49,932 bases of DNA from Rhodospirillaceae bacterium. Its GTDB lineage: Bacteria > Pseudomonadota > Alphaproteobacteria > Rhodospirillales > Casp-alpha2. The notes under the pieces were generated by a model. That model was not told the DNA's origin. It did not search any database and worked only from the letters and a program-made list of their open reading frames with translations. This document shows positions 17,424 to 26,540 of this stretch, piece by piece. Every line of letters begins with the position of its first letter. Positions within the stretch are counted from its first letter, which is position 1. The stretch spans positions 1 through 49,932 of the forward strand of contig JABIPG010000175.1 of the NCBI GenBank assembly GCA_018698795.1, in the 5' to 3' direction. A program made the position numbers and the translations under genes.

Positions 17424-20400
17424 GTCCGCCGCCTGCCGCGCCATTCCTTGACGCGGGCCAAGTGGTCGTAATCGCCAAACCGGTTGAGAAACTGCGGGCG
17501 CGGTTGAGACAGATACGGTGTCGCCGGGTCTTCGAACTTTTGCACCAGTTTGGTGACGCCGACCAAGGTCTCGCTGATGACATCCGCCACATCGAGCTTC
17601 AACACGCGTTCCTCGCCCGGTTGTCGTCCGCCGGAAAGCCGCATGTAGACGAGCTGTGCCGCCGGCGCCGGATCGAGCCCTGGGAAATTCCCCGCTTCGG
17701 CCATGGCTGCTTCCAGCGGCAATTGCGGATTCCAGCCGGCCTCGACCTGTTTGGCGGTGGGCGGTGCGCCGGTTTTATAGTCAATGACGGCGTAACCCAC
17801 ATCGGCCCGGAAATCGATCCGGTCGGCGCGGGCGTTGATCGTGAAAGGCCCGCGAAATCCGGAAATTTCCAGTTTCGCGGTGGCTTCCGTCGACACCGTG
17901 CGAAAGCCTTGCTCTCGGCGCCGGCGTTCGTTGGCGACAAACCAGCTGGCGATGCGCTGGAACCGAGGCCACCAAAGGGCGCGGACGCCGGGCCGGGTCA
18001 GGAAGGATTCGAACACCTCGCGCCCGATCTCAAGCAAATGGCGTTCCGCGTCGGCGGGCAGATCGTCGGGGAACGCCTTGATGAAGCGGTCCATGGCTCG
18101 GTGCACGATGGTACCCCTATCGGCGGCGCCGGGGTCGGCCTGTAGCGGGTCGAGCGCGCGGAGTTTCAAAATCTGTCCGGCATAGATGGCGTAGGGGTCG
18201 CGGACCAAGGTTTCGATGCGCGTCACCGAGAGTTTATCCGGCCGCGCGTCGGCAGGCGGTGTCGGACGTGGCGGCAAGGCGGGGCGCGGCGCTTTGGGCC
18301 GGTCGAGCGCACTGACCCAATCGAGCCATGGTTCTTCAGGCCGCAAGGCTTGAGACAGTCCAAGCCGCTCGAACACGTTATCCATGCGCCGTAACCATCG
18401 ACTGGGGACGGTTGGCGTGCCGGTGACGCGCTCAGCCCGGGTCATGACGACTTGCGGTGCGCCCAGGGCCTGGACGAAGTCGTGCGCTGTCAGGCCGACG
18501 TGGCGCTCGGGCAAAGGCAGTCCGAAGGTTTCCAACATCGGGCGGCTCATCCACGGATTGGCCTGGGCCTCTGGCGGCCATGAGCCTTCGTTGAGGCTGC
18601 CCAGTATAACCAGATCTGTGCGCTGCAAGCGTGCTTCCAGCAGGCCCCAGATGAACAAGCGCGGATGGGTGCCGAAACGCGGTCGCACGACACGCCCCAT
18701 CATAGCGGCCTCGAACATTGCCGGGTATTCACGTGGCGACAGTTCAGGAAACGCCGACGCGGCTTGTTGCAGGTCGGCCATCAAGGCGGCTGCCGCTTCG
18801 CCGTCCTCGCCGCCCCAAAGTGTGTGCTCGCCGCTGTCGTCATCTCGTGCGCTCAGGGCCTCCGCCGTTTCCATGTGGCGGCGAAGCAAGTCCTCAAGGG
18901 ACGGCGCGTCTTGGTTGAAGGCGTCCAGCATTGGCGAGAGTTGTTCGTGCACGCGCTCGAATATTTCAAGGCTAGCGGGTTCGATTTTGGTGCCGGTTTC
19001 CGCCTCCGCCTCTGACAGCGCGGCGCGAAGGCCGTCAAAGCCGGGTGCCGGCCTGGGCCCGCGCAATGCGGCGATTTCGATGTCTCGTGCAAACCGCCGG
19101 CACGCACTTGGCGAGACCCCGGCAGTGGCCAGCGGGTGTTTCAACAATGATAGCAGCGCCACCGGCGTCAGCTCGGTGGCGACGGTTTCGGCAATCAGCC
19201 GCAAGAACGCGCCAGGCGGCGTCTGCGCCAAGGGGATGCCGGCTGAATCGTCGATGTGGATATTCCAACGCCGAAGTTCAGCAGCGACGCGCCGCGCCAG
19301 ATCGCGGTCGGGTGTCACCAGGGCGGCGGTGCGGCCCGGCAGATCGAGATTGCGCCGCATCATCAAGGCGATGACGGCGGCTTCCTCCGTTGGGCCCGGG
19401 CAATCGATGCGGCTGATGCCCTCCAGTGCGGTGGTGGCGTCGACAGCGCTCGGCAGCGGTTGGCCGCCCGCTTCAGCCGGAGCCAGGGCTGCGTTGATCA
19501 AGGCCGTGCGCGCCGGTTGGGTTGCATCGCCGCCTGTGTCCTTGCCAGTGCCTTTTCCAGTGCCTGGCCACTCAGTGACATCGCCGCGTTCAATGCCGAG
19601 ATGGCGAATCAACTGCGCCATGCCGTACTGCGGATGCGACGGGGCCAAATGGTTCCAAGTTTCGATTGATGCGCCGCGGTCGAGGCCCGGCAACACCACA
19701 GCTCCTTGCGGCAATCGCGCCACCGTGGCCAGCAAGTCGGCAGTGGCGGGGATGGAGCCGGTCGAACCCGCGGCGATCACCGGATTGCCGGGCGGCGCAT
19801 TCAGCCACAAGCGGTTGCGTGCCTCCAACAAGCGGTTGCGCCGATCGGCTGGGTCCAGCGCCCCTTCGGCCTGCAAAAGCCCCGGCCACAGTTCCGTCAC
19901 CAGCTTTAGGAAATCGAGGGTGATTTGCCAATGTTCAGCGAAGGCTTCGGGGACGAGGTCTTGGAGGGCGGCGAAATCTCGGCGCTCGGTATGAACTTGG
20001 TCAAGAAGACGCGCTAGCTCCTGGGCCAAAAACATCGCTTGTTCCGGGGTGGCGGCATTGTCGGGCCGCGCCATGACGAGGCGTGCCAGCAACATCTGGC
20101 GGCGCAAGCCGGGGATCGGCGGCGGCAGGTACAACTCCTCATCGCTCGACCCGAGCCCCGTTTCCCAGCCGCCGATCAAAAGGTCTTCGTCTTCCATGTC
20201 GCCCAAGGGCATCATGCGCGGCAATAGCATGGGTCGACCGCCGCTCAGGCGCAAAAAGGCTTCACGCAGCGATCGCCCGGCACGCCGGGTCGGCAACAAT
20301 ACGGTCATGGCCGCGAGCGCTTCGGGCTGGCCTTCGGCCTCCGCCATCAGCCCTTCTGCCAAGGCATCGACGAACGGCCAGCCGGCGGGAATGGTAAAAA

Positions 20401-20431
20401 CGGTTGGTGGTCTGGAGGAATCCAAAGTCAT
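17420..20431 (-). CDS. addB: Double-strand-break repair nuclease AddB
   Basis: The 1003-residue product matches alphaproteobacterial AddB: an inactivated helicase-like body and a C-terminal nuclease. The N-terminus VFTIPAGWPFVDALAEGL lacks a classical Walker A motif. The nuclease motif is ARADRIDFRADVGYAVIDYKTGAPP near residue 870, preceded by GTIVHRAMDRFI. It partners AddA, whose start codon overlaps this stop (ATGA). murU ends 7 bp before its ATG at 20431. Confidence 0.96.
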   Translation of the reverse strand: MTLDSSRPPTVFTIPAGWPFVDALAEGLMAEAEGQPEALAAMTVLLPTRRAGRSLREAFLRLSGGRPMLLPRMMPLGDMEDEDLLIGGWETGLGSSDEELYLPPPIPGLRRQMLLARLVMARPDNAATPEQAMFLAQELARLLDQVHTERRDFAALQDLVPEAFAEHWQITLDFLKLVTELWPGLLQAEGALDPADRRNRLLEARNRLWLNAPPGNPVIAAGSTGSIPATADLLATVARLPQGAVVLPGLDRGASIETWNHLAPSHPQYGMAQLIRHLGIERGDVTEWPGTGKGTGKDTGGDATQPARTALINAALAPAEAGGQPLPSAVDATTALEGISRIDCPGPTEEAAVIALMMRRNLDLPGRTAALVTPDRDLARRVAAELRRWNIHIDDSAGIPLAQTPPGAFLRLIAETVATELTPVALLSLLKHPLATAGVSPSACRRFARDIEIAALRGPRPAPGFDGLRAALSEAEAETGTKIEPASLEIFERVHEQLSPMLDAFNQDAPSLEDLLRRHMETAEALSARDDDSGEHTLWGGEDGEAAAALMADLQQAASAFPELSPREYPAMFEAAMMGRVVRPRFGTHPRLFIWGLLEARLQRTDLVILGSLNEGSWPPEAQANPWMSRPMLETFGLPLPERHVGLTAHDFVQALGAPQVVMTRAERVTGTPTVPSRWLRRMDNVFERLGLSQALRPEEPWLDWVSALDRPKAPRPALPPRPTPPADARPDKLSVTRIETLVRDPYAIYAGQILKLRALDPLQADPGAADRGTIVHRAMDRFIKAFPDDLPADAERHLLEIGREVFESFLTRPGVRALWWPRFQRIASWFVANERRRREQGFRTVSTEATAKLEISGFRGPFTINARADRIDFRADVGYAVIDYKTGAPPTAKQVEAGWNPQLPLEAAMAEAGNFPGLDPAPAAQLVYMRLSGGRQPGEERVLKLDVADVISETLVGVTKLVQKFEDPATPYLSQPRPQFLNRFGDYDHLARVKEWRGRRRT

Positions 20432-20438
20432 CGCCCGC

Positions 20439-21173
20439 TCAGCGATGTTTGACGCCGGGATAGCGGACCTTCAAAAAGGCCTCCGCTTCGGCTAGGCCGT
20501 CGGGGGTGCCGATATGGAACCACTCGCCATCATGGACGACGCCATAGAGCCGCTCGGCCTCCAACAACCGGTCGTAAATCACGTTCAGCGAAAACGCGCC
20601 GTCGGGGGTATCGACGAAAACCTTCGGATGTAAAATCTGAATGCCGGCGAACAGCCAGGGCGCCAATTCCATTTCCGATCTGCGGGTCAATTTCCCACAA
20701 GCTTCGCAATTGAAGTCGCCTTTGCCGGCATATCCATAGGCATCGACGGTGGAATGCAACAGCAACAAACCGTCCATCTGGTCTTCATTCCAAATGTCAG
20801 CCAAGCGTCCAAGCGCGTCGGTCGGCCCATTGAGCCAAAAGGCATCGGCGTTGACGACGATGAACGGCTCGTCGCCCAATAACGCCAAGGCCTTTTTGAC
20901 GCCGCCGGCGGTCTCCAATAAATCGTCTTCGCGTGAAAAGGTGATCTTCGGCGTCTTGCGGGTCGCCAGATGGCGCTCGATCTGCTCGGCTAGGTGATGA
21001 GTGTTGACCACGACCTCTTCAATGCCGGCGTCTTGCAGGCGATCAAGGGCGTGATCGAGCAGCGGGCGACCATTGACCGGGATCATCGGCTTTGGGGTCT
21101 TGTCGGTGATGGGGCGCATGCGCAGGCCCTTGCCAGCTGCCAGCACCATCGCTTTTTTGGGCATCGGCGCCAT
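20439..21173 (-). CDS. murU: N-acetylmuramate alpha-1-phosphate uridylyltransferase
   Basis: From the ATG at 21173 the protein has 244 residues. An AAGGA sits 6 bp upstream of this codon, so it is preferred over the ATG at 21179. The nucleotidyltransferase signature is MVLAAGKGLRMRPITDKTPKPMIPV, followed by VVNADAFW and GEWFHIGTPDGLAEAE. Coming straight after an amgK homologue, it is best read as MurU, which makes UDP-MurNAc from MurNAc-1-phosphate in the cell-wall recycling route that bypasses MurA. A general sugar-1-phosphate nucleotidyltransferase role is the alternative. Confidence 0.88.
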   Translation of the reverse strand: MAPMPKKAMVLAAGKGLRMRPITDKTPKPMIPVNGRPLLDHALDRLQDAGIEEVVVNTHHLAEQIERHLATRKTPKITFSREDDLLETAGGVKKALALLGDEPFIVVNADAFWLNGPTDALGRLADIWNEDQMDGLLLLHSTVDAYGYAGKGDFNCEACGKLTRRSEMELAPWLFAGIQILHPKVFVDTPDGAFSLNVIYDRLLEAERLYGVVHDGEWFHIGTPDGLAEAEAFLKVRYPGVKHR

Positions 21174-21186
21174 ATTCATTCCTTCA

Positions 21187-22218
21187 TCATCGGGGCGGGC
21201 TCAGGTCGGCTACTGGTGGCACGATGCGATCCACCGGCGGCATAAAACGATCCATCCACGTCGCTACCGGGGCCAGGGCCGGATGCGCCAGTGCGCGCTC
21301 CAGCAATCGCCACACCCGGGGAATATGCACCAGATAATCGGGTTTTGCATCCCGCCGGCAAAGCCGCGTGAAGATGCCGATCACTTTGGCATGGCGCCCT
21401 GCGGCCAAGATCGTGAAATCGCGCTTGAAATCGACTGCATTCACGTCCGGCAACGCATCGAGGTAACGGGCCATCATCGCTGCAACCAGATCATCGTCGA
21501 TATCGCGCCGGGCGTCTTCAAGTAGCGACATCACGTCGTAAGCCTGATGGCCGGCAAGGGCGTCCTGGAAATCCAACACACCGCAAGCCGCAACGCCGGC
21601 GCGCTCAGGCAGCGAGATCAGGTTATCGACATGGAAGTCTCGCAACACCAGCGTGGCGTCGACTTGCAGCACCGGAGCCAACACCTGCCGCCATGCATCC
21701 ACATAGGAAGCGCAGCAATCCGCTGATGTCTCGGCGCCCGTCACGGCGGGCATATACCAGTCGGTGAACAGCAGCGCTTCCGCCAGTAATGTCTCTTCGT
21801 CATAAGTCAATAAATCCGGCGGCATGGTCTCATCGGTGGGCCGGCGGTGCAGATCGACGAGAAAATCCACGGCCAAAGCATAGAGTTGCCACTCTGTGTC
21901 CGCTTCGCTCGTTCGAGCTAAGACACGGGTATAGGTGTCGTCGCCCAGGTCTTCCAACAAAAGCAGACCGGCGTCGATATCGCTGGCATAAATTACGGGC
22001 GCGGAGTAGCCGAGTTTCGTCAGCTTCTGAGCAATCTTGAGGAACGGCCGCACATCTTCCTTGGGGGGCGGTGCGTCCATCAACACGGCGCGGCGCGCAC
22101 CTTCGGTGATGCGGTCATAGCGCCGGAACGATGCGTCATCGGCGAGCGGGTGGCGATCTGCGTTGCCCCATCCGGCGCTGTCCAGGAACGCGTCAATTTG
22201 ATTGTGGCGTTCAGGCAT
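21187..22218 (-). CDS. amgK: Anomeric MurNAc/GlcNAc kinase
   Basis: The start is put at 22218, inside the end of tsaE, giving 343 residues; upstream codons lie within tsaE. It is an aminoglycoside-phosphotransferase-fold kinase. [11 protein letters not shown] and [17 protein letters not shown] near the N-terminus are strongly AmgK-like, and [11 protein letters not shown] and the catalytic [12 protein letters not shown] follow. AmgK phosphorylates the anomeric OH of MurNAc or GlcNAc, feeding MurU immediately downstream. Together they recycle peptidoglycan sugars. Confidence 0.9.
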   Translation of the reverse strand: MPERHNQIDAFLDSAGWGNADRHPLADDASFRRYDRITEGARRAVLMDAPPPKEDVRPFLKIAQKLTKLGYSAPVIYASDIDAGLLLLEDLGDDTYTRVLARTSEADTEWQLYALAVDFLVDLHRRPTDETMPPDLLTYDEETLLAEALLFTDWYMPAVTGAETSADCCASYVDAWRQVLAPVLQVDATLVLRDFHVDNLISLPERAGVAACGVLDFQDALAGHQAYDVMSLLEDARRDIDDDLVAAMMARYLDALPDVNAVDFKRDFTILAAGRHAKVIGIFTRLCRRDAKPDYLVHIPRVWRLLERALAHPALAPVATWMDRFMPPVDRIVPPVADLSPPR

Positions 22219-22711
22219 GAATGGCGCCTTCGCTGATGCCTTCGCCCAGCTTCGCCTGCCAGTACCCATGGCCCAACAAGTGCGCACGCCGTGCGTTAGC
22301 GTTGGCCCCGGCACTCAGGGTGACGTCGAGCCTGTTGGCCGGCAACCAGCCGCCCAACCGTTCCGCCCATTCAATCAGGGAAATGCCGTCGGCGAAGGCT
22401 TCTTCAATGCCCAACTCCAACGCTTCGTCAGCATGGTTCAAACGATAGAGATCAAAATGATAGATGGTGAGCGTGTCGGCATCGTAGGTCTGCAACAGTG
22501 TGAAGGTCGGGCTCGGGACTTCTTCATCATCGCCGCAGTGCGCCCGGATGAAGGCGCGGGCGAACACCGTCTTGCCGGTGCCGAGATCACCGAGCAGGGC
22601 AATCACGTCGCCGGGCGCGGCGGCTCGGGCGATCCGAACCGCGAGCGCGCAGGTTGCAGACTCATCCGCCAAGTTGAAATCCAGGCCCGATTCCGGATCG
22701 TTGATCATCAT
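22211..22711 (-). CDS. tsaE: tRNA t6A biosynthesis ATPase TsaE
   Basis: From the ATG at 22711 (22708 is a close alternative) the protein is about 166 residues, normal for TsaE; the open frame further upstream looks non-coding. It has Walker [28 protein letters not shown], the HFDLYRL motif and the [13 protein letters not shown] region. TsaE is the ATPase needed with TsaB, TsaD and TsaC for N6-threonylcarbamoyladenosine at position 37 of ANN-decoding tRNAs. Its end overlaps the amgK start by 8 bp. It is divergent from the cytochrome gene. Confidence 0.95.
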   Translation of the reverse strand: MMINDPESGLDFNLADESATCALAVRIARAAAPGDVIALLGDLGTGKTVFARAFIRAHCGDDEEVPSPTFTLLQTYDADTLTIYHFDLYRLNHADEALELGIEEAFADGISLIEWAERLGGWLPANRLDVTLSAGANANARRAHLLGHGYWQAKLGEGISEGAIHA

Positions 22712-22794
22712 CTTCACACTTGTACATACCGGTCTCGAAACGGACAAGAGTCCGAACTTGCGAGTTGGTGTGCAAAACGTCAAATTCCGACGCC

Positions 22795-23481
22795 ATGAAG
22801 ACGTTTTTCAAATATCTTTGTGTGGCGCTTGCTGTCGTGTTGAGCGCGCAAGCAACGGCACATGGTGCAACACCGTCGGGCAACGCCGCCACCGGAGCGC
22901 GCTTGGCCCAGCAATGCGCCGATTGCCATGGCACGGACGGTATCGCCCCCGACGACACCATGCCCAATCTTGCTGGTCAGAAAGCCAGTTACCTGATCAA
23001 ACAAATTACTGACATGCGTTCAACCGCCAACAAGCGTGCCGGGTTGACCTTGTCGCAAGACATTGACAAGGAAATCCGCTCCGACCGCTACAAATTTACC
23101 CGCGTTGGGCGATCCAACGAGATCATGGATTCGGTGGTGATTGATCTTCGTGATCGCGACATTGCCGATTTAGCCGCCCATTATTCGCGTCTGTCATGCG
23201 CCACGACCCGCGCCTTGACGGTGCCGAAATCGCCGACCCAGGCGGTTCGTTGCAAGGCCTGTCACGGCGCCAATGGGGTCAGTCGAAGCTCGGTCATTCC
23301 CAATCTGGCGGGGCAATCCGAAGGCTACCTGATGGGGCGGTTGCAGGCGTATCGCGAGATCGGTCGCGAGCTTTCTAAAAAAGAGCGCCGACGCAATATC
23401 ATGGCGACCCAGGCGCGGCTGCTGCGTGATGATGACATTACATCGCTGGCGCGCTATTTTTCGAGCCTCGCTTGTAACTAG
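22795..23481 (+). CDS. Di-haem cytochrome c4-like protein
   Basis: The ATG at 22795 gives 228 residues beginning with a signal peptide ([25 protein letters not shown]). Two haem-binding CXXCH motifs are present, CADCH (Cys41-His45) and CKACH (Cys153-His157), in two homologous halves each with a PNLAGQ segment. This is the layout of periplasmic cytochrome c4/c553, which passes electrons to terminal oxidases. The second half has IPNLAGQ where the first has MPNLAGQ. The start was chosen because upstream residues would precede and disrupt the signal peptide. Confidence 0.9.
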   Translation: MKTFFKYLCVALAVVLSAQATAHGATPSGNAATGARLAQQCADCHGTDGIAPDDTMPNLAGQKASYLIKQITDMRSTANKRAGLTLSQDIDKEIRSDRYKFTRVGRSNEIMDSVVIDLRDRDIADLAAHYSRLSCATTRALTVPKSPTQAVRCKACHGANGVSRSSVIPNLAGQSEGYLMGRLQAYREIGRELSKKERRRNIMATQARLLRDDDITSLARYFSSLACN

Positions 23482-23489
23482 GAGCACTC

Positions 23490-24692
23490 ATGCCGTCTTC
23501 CAAAGGGACGACCTTCGATATCGACAAAATCCGCGCCGAAACACCGGGCTGCGGACATGTGTTGCATTTCAATAACGCTGGCGCCGGCTTGATGCCAAGC
23601 CCGGTGGTGGACACCGTTACGGCGCATTTGAAGCTTGAGGCCGAGATCGGCGGTTACGAAGCGGCCGATGCGACCAAAACGGCGTTCGAGAACACCTACT
23701 CGGCCTTGGCCAAATTTCTCAATTGCACCACCGGTGAAATCGCCCTGATGGAAAACGCCACCGTGGCGTGGCAAGCGGCGTTCTACGGCTTGGCGCAGAA
23801 CTTCAAGCCCGGCGACCGTATCCTCACCGCCGAGGCCGAATATGCGTCCAACTACATCGCGTACTTGCAGATGGCGGAGCGCACTGGCGTCACCATTGAG
23901 GCCGTGCCCAGCCTGGAAACCGGCGAGCTTGACGTTGACGCTCTGGAGAACATGATCGATGAGCGGGTCAAACTGATCGCCATCACCCATGTGCCGACCA
24001 ACGGCGGGCTGGTCAATCCGGCGGTCGAGATTGGCCGGGTGGCGCGCGCCGCAAACATTCCGTACCTGCTTGACGCTTGTCAGGCGGCAGGCCAGGTGCC
24101 GCTGGATGTGGAGGCGATCGGCTGCGACATGCTCTCGGCCACCGGGCGCAAATACCTGCGTGGGCCTCGCGGCACAGGTTTTCTGTATGTTCGGCAAGAT
24201 TTCCTGGATAACGTGCCGCCGCCCATGCTGGACCTGCATGGCGCTCAATGGACGGCGCGGGACGGCTACACCGCCCGGACCGATGCGCGCAAATTCGAGA
24301 ATTGGGAATATTATGTCGCCGGGCAAATCGGGCTCGGCGTCGCTGTCGATTATCTGTTGGCGCTGGGTCAAGACGTGACCTGCGCGCGCATCGGCGATTT
24401 GTCGACAATGCTGCGCCAGGGGCTCGCCGATATTCCGGACATCACCCTGCATGATATTGGACGCCAGAAGGGTGGTATCGTTTCGTTTTCCAATCCGGTC
24501 ATGGACCCGGGTGCCTTGAAGCTTAAGTTGCGCGAGAAGGGCATCAATTGCTCTACATCCAGTGTTTCCTCCACCCGTCTCGACATGGAAGGGCGGGGGC
24601 TTGAGATGGTTAACCGCGCATCCGTGCACTACTACAACACCGAGGACGAAGTGCAGCGATTTTGCGCCAGCGTGGCCGGGTTGATTGCCTGA
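23490..24692 (+). CDS. Class V aminotransferase-fold PLP enzyme
   Basis: The 400-residue protein begins 8 bp after the cytochrome stop, following ctAGGAGcactc. It has the class V / cysteine desulfurase fold: HFNNAGAGLMPSPVV at the N-terminus, the cofactor Asp in PYLLDACQAAGQ, and the Schiff-base Lys221 in SATGRKYLRGPRGTGFLYV. It lacks a clear SufS/IscS active-site Cys loop, so it is more like isopenicillin-N-epimerase or Cys-lyase-type members. The substrate is not assigned. It may be co-transcribed with the cytochrome. Confidence 0.84.
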   Translation: MPSSKGTTFDIDKIRAETPGCGHVLHFNNAGAGLMPSPVVDTVTAHLKLEAEIGGYEAADATKTAFENTYSALAKFLNCTTGEIALMENATVAWQAAFYGLAQNFKPGDRILTAEAEYASNYIAYLQMAERTGVTIEAVPSLETGELDVDALENMIDERVKLIAITHVPTNGGLVNPAVEIGRVARAANIPYLLDACQAAGQVPLDVEAIGCDMLSATGRKYLRGPRGTGFLYVRQDFLDNVPPPMLDLHGAQWTARDGYTARTDARKFENWEYYVAGQIGLGVAVDYLLALGQDVTCARIGDLSTMLRQGLADIPDITLHDIGRQKGGIVSFSNPVMDPGALKLKLREKGINCSTSSVSSTRLDMEGRGLEMVNRASVHYYNTEDEVQRFCASVAGLIA

Positions 24693-24695
24693 ATA

Positions 24696-24709
24696 GATAA
24701 AATTTTATC
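24696..24709. promoter_or_regulatory. 14-bp palindrome upstream of tadE, shared with the flp promoter region
   Basis: GATAAAATTTTATC is a perfect palindrome in the 92-bp gap between the PLP enzyme and the first tadE gene. The identical 14 bp forms the core of a longer palindrome at 31287-31312, upstream of flp. A possible -10 hexamer CATAAT lies at 24757-24762, with a weak TTCGTG 18 bp upstream of it. The shared site suggests a common DNA-binding protein; which one is unknown. Confidence 0.6.
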
Positions 24710-24784
24710 AAAAATTACAGGTATTTAATTCATTCGTGCTGACGCATTGGCGTTGCCATAATGGGGTATTCAGGAGACTGCCCC

Positions 24785-25360
24785 ATGACCTTCACACGCC
24801 TGTTCAAGCCATTTCTGAAAGACGAAAACGGCTCGCCCTCCGTGGAGTTTGCCTTTGCCGCCCTACCGTTGGTGATGATGGTGGTCGGGACCATGGAATT
24901 CGGCATGATCATGTTTACCTCGACGTTGATGGAGAGCGGCCTCAGGGATGCGGCGCGCTTCGGCATCACCGGCGAAGTGCCCGATGCGCAAAGCCGGCTG
25001 GAACGGATCATCGATATCATTGGTGAACGCACCCTAGGCCTTGTCGACATGGAAGAGGCCGAAATTCAGGTCCTGGTCTATGACAGTTTCGGTGATGTCG
25101 GGCGTGGCGAGGATTTCGTCGATGGTAATGCCAACGGCGCCTATGACGCGGGCGAAACCTACACGGACGAGAACGCCAACGGCCAATGGGACGCCGATGT
25201 GGGGGCGGCTGGTGCCGGGGGCTCGGGCGAGATTGTCGTCTATCGCATGAATTATGCCTGGCCGCTGCTGACGCCGCTGGTCGGGCACGTGATCGGCAAT
25301 GAGGGAGGTTTCGCGCTTCGCGCCGCCGTTGCTGTCCGCAATGAGCCTTGGGAAACCTAG
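24785..25360 (+). CDS. TadE-like pseudopilin with EF-hand-like loops
   Basis: The ATG at 24785, with CAGGAG upstream, gives 191 residues. The N-terminus NGSPSVEFAFAALPLVMMVVGTMEFGMIMF is the TadE signature: a prepilin-like Glu then a hydrophobic helix. It is expected to be processed by the CpaA peptidase and to act as a minor pilin. Residues 113-124 (DGNANGAYDAGE) fit a 12-residue EF-hand loop at positions 1, 3, 5, 6, 9 and 12, and 128-139 repeat the pattern without the final Glu. A second TadE-like gene follows after 17 bp. Confidence 0.88.
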   Translation: MTFTRLFKPFLKDENGSPSVEFAFAALPLVMMVVGTMEFGMIMFTSTLMESGLRDAARFGITGEVPDAQSRLERIIDIIGERTLGLVDMEEAEIQVLVYDSFGDVGRGEDFVDGNANGAYDAGETYTDENANGQWDADVGAAGAGGSGEIVVYRMNYAWPLLTPLVGHVIGNEGGFALRAAVAVRNEPWET

Positions 25361-25377
25361 AGGGGAAACGCGAACCG

Positions 25378-25929
25378 ATGTTGTCCGCCATTCGTCAATT
25401 CATCCGTAATCGCCGCGGCACGCTCGCCGTGGAGATGGCGATGGCGGTGCCGGTGATTTTTTCGCTGATGCTGGCCGGCGTGGAGGTCACCCGCTATGTG
25501 CTGCTGAATCAAAAGATCGAACGCACGTCGGCAACCATGGCCGATCTGGTGGCGCAATCCGATGTCTTGTCGGAAGCCAGCCTCATCAATCTCACCGGCG
25601 CGGCGGCACATGTGATGACGCCCTACGATATTGATGCCGCCGGGCGCATCGTGGTCTCGTCCTTGACCAATCCGTCGGGCTCCGAAGCTCGCGTTGCCTG
25701 GCAGCGCGGTTATGGCGCCGGTGCGGGCGCCAGCCATTTCGGCCTCGAAGGTGGCCCGGCGCAATTGCCCGACGGTTTCGTCGTTCGAGGTGGCGAGAAC
25801 GTCATTGCGGTTGAGGTGTTCTACGCCTACGAGCCCATGCTGGCCGCCAAGGTCATGGGTGCGAAAGAACTCTATAACTTCGCGCTGTTTCGCCCGCGCT
25901 TCGGCTCGCTGGCTTCGCTGTCGCCCTAG
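25378..25929 (+). CDS. Second TadE-like pseudopilin
   Basis: From the ATG at 25378 this is a 183-residue protein with the TadE/G N-terminal helix NRRGTLAVEMAMAVPVIFSLMLAGVEVTRYVLL, including the Glu after the cleavage region. The remainder (SATMADLVAQSDVLSEASLINL and IAVEVFYAYEPML) is typical of TadE/TadF-like minor pilins. Upstream in-frame codons to 25348 overlap the previous gene and lack the motif. The stop shares bases with the stop of the convergent Crp/Fnr gene (CTAG). Confidence 0.87.
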   Translation: MLSAIRQFIRNRRGTLAVEMAMAVPVIFSLMLAGVEVTRYVLLNQKIERTSATMADLVAQSDVLSEASLINLTGAAAHVMTPYDIDAAGRIVVSSLTNPSGSEARVAWQRGYGAGAGASHFGLEGGPAQLPDGFVVRGGENVIAVEVFYAYEPMLAAKVMGAKELYNFALFRPRFGSLASLSP

Positions 25930-26480
25930 AGCAAGTTGTTGCGACGTTTCGCCAGTTCCCGATACAGCGCTTCGGGGCTGACGCCGATCTGCTCGGCGAC
26001 GCCTTTCCATTGCCCTTTGTCCGGCAATTCGTTGTCGTGCCAGTCGAGCCAGCCGTCGAGGCGCTCAGTAACGGTTCTCCGCGCCAGGATTTCTCCGCGG
26101 TGACGTGCCGATTGTACCGCTCGGGCCAAGTGCGCTGCCCAGGCGTGAGAGGCGTCCGGGTTTTGGCGCAAGTGGGTCACGAATGCCGCCTGCGACAGAT
26201 CGAACACGTGTGATGGAGCGTCGGCAATGGCGTCGCAATGATAAGCCTCGGCGTAGACCGAGGCTTCGGCCAAGATCGAATTTTGGGTGGCGCGTTGCAC
26301 GACGATGGGCATGCCGTCCCGTTGGTGGCGGACAAGTTGGACTGAGCCGGACTCAACAATAAACACCCGCCTGACGGGGTCGCCTTGATGAAATAGATAA
26401 CCGCCGGACGGCAACGCGCGTCGATTGCCCGATAGCGCCAGCAGTGCTTCGATAAATGATGCATACATGATGACTATCAT
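25926..26480 (-). CDS. Crp/Fnr-family transcriptional regulator
   Basis: The 184-residue product (180 if ATG 26468 is used) has an N-terminal cNMP-type sensor barrel (LPSGGYLFHQGDPVRRVFIVESGSVQLVRH) and a C-terminal helix-turn-helix (WKGVAEQIGVSPEALYRELAKRRNNLL). No Fnr-type cysteine cluster is seen, so it does not look like an oxygen-sensing Fe-S Fnr; the ligand is unknown. No ribosome-binding site marks the start. A Crp/Fnr-shaped inverted repeat covers both candidate start codons, suggesting autoregulation. It is divergent from the Spy-like gene and convergent with the second tadE. Confidence 0.87.
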   Translation of the reverse strand: MIVIMYASFIEALLALSGNRRALPSGGYLFHQGDPVRRVFIVESGSVQLVRHQRDGMPIVVQRATQNSILAEASVYAEAYHCDAIADAPSHVFDLSQAAFVTHLRQNPDASHAWAAHLARAVQSARHRGEILARRTVTERLDGWLDWHDNELPDKGQWKGVAEQIGVSPEALYRELAKRRNNLL

Positions 26481-26483
26481 GTA
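26464..26483. promoter_or_regulatory. Candidate Crp/Fnr operator
   Basis: TACATGAT and ATCATGTA flank a 4-bp spacer (GACT), a perfect inverted repeat. The TGAT-N4-ATCA core has the half-site spacing of the Crp/Fnr family. It overlaps the start of the Crp/Fnr gene and lies 58 bp before the start of the divergent Spy-like gene, so it could control both. Binding is inferred. Confidence 0.65.
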
Positions 26484-26540
26484 GTGGAAATGACGGAGAT
26501 GGCAAATTCGGGCGATCGTCGACCGACAGGAGACATATGG

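Noticed and set aside
22741-22754. Inverted repeat CGGAC-N4-GTCCG between tsaE and the cytochrome gene
   Set aside because: Only 5-bp arms and no second copy found; too short to call an operator.
24696-24709. Fur box
   Set aside because: GATAA-N4-TTATC resembles a Fur half-site pair, but the spacing is one base off and the 7-1-7 pattern is not met.
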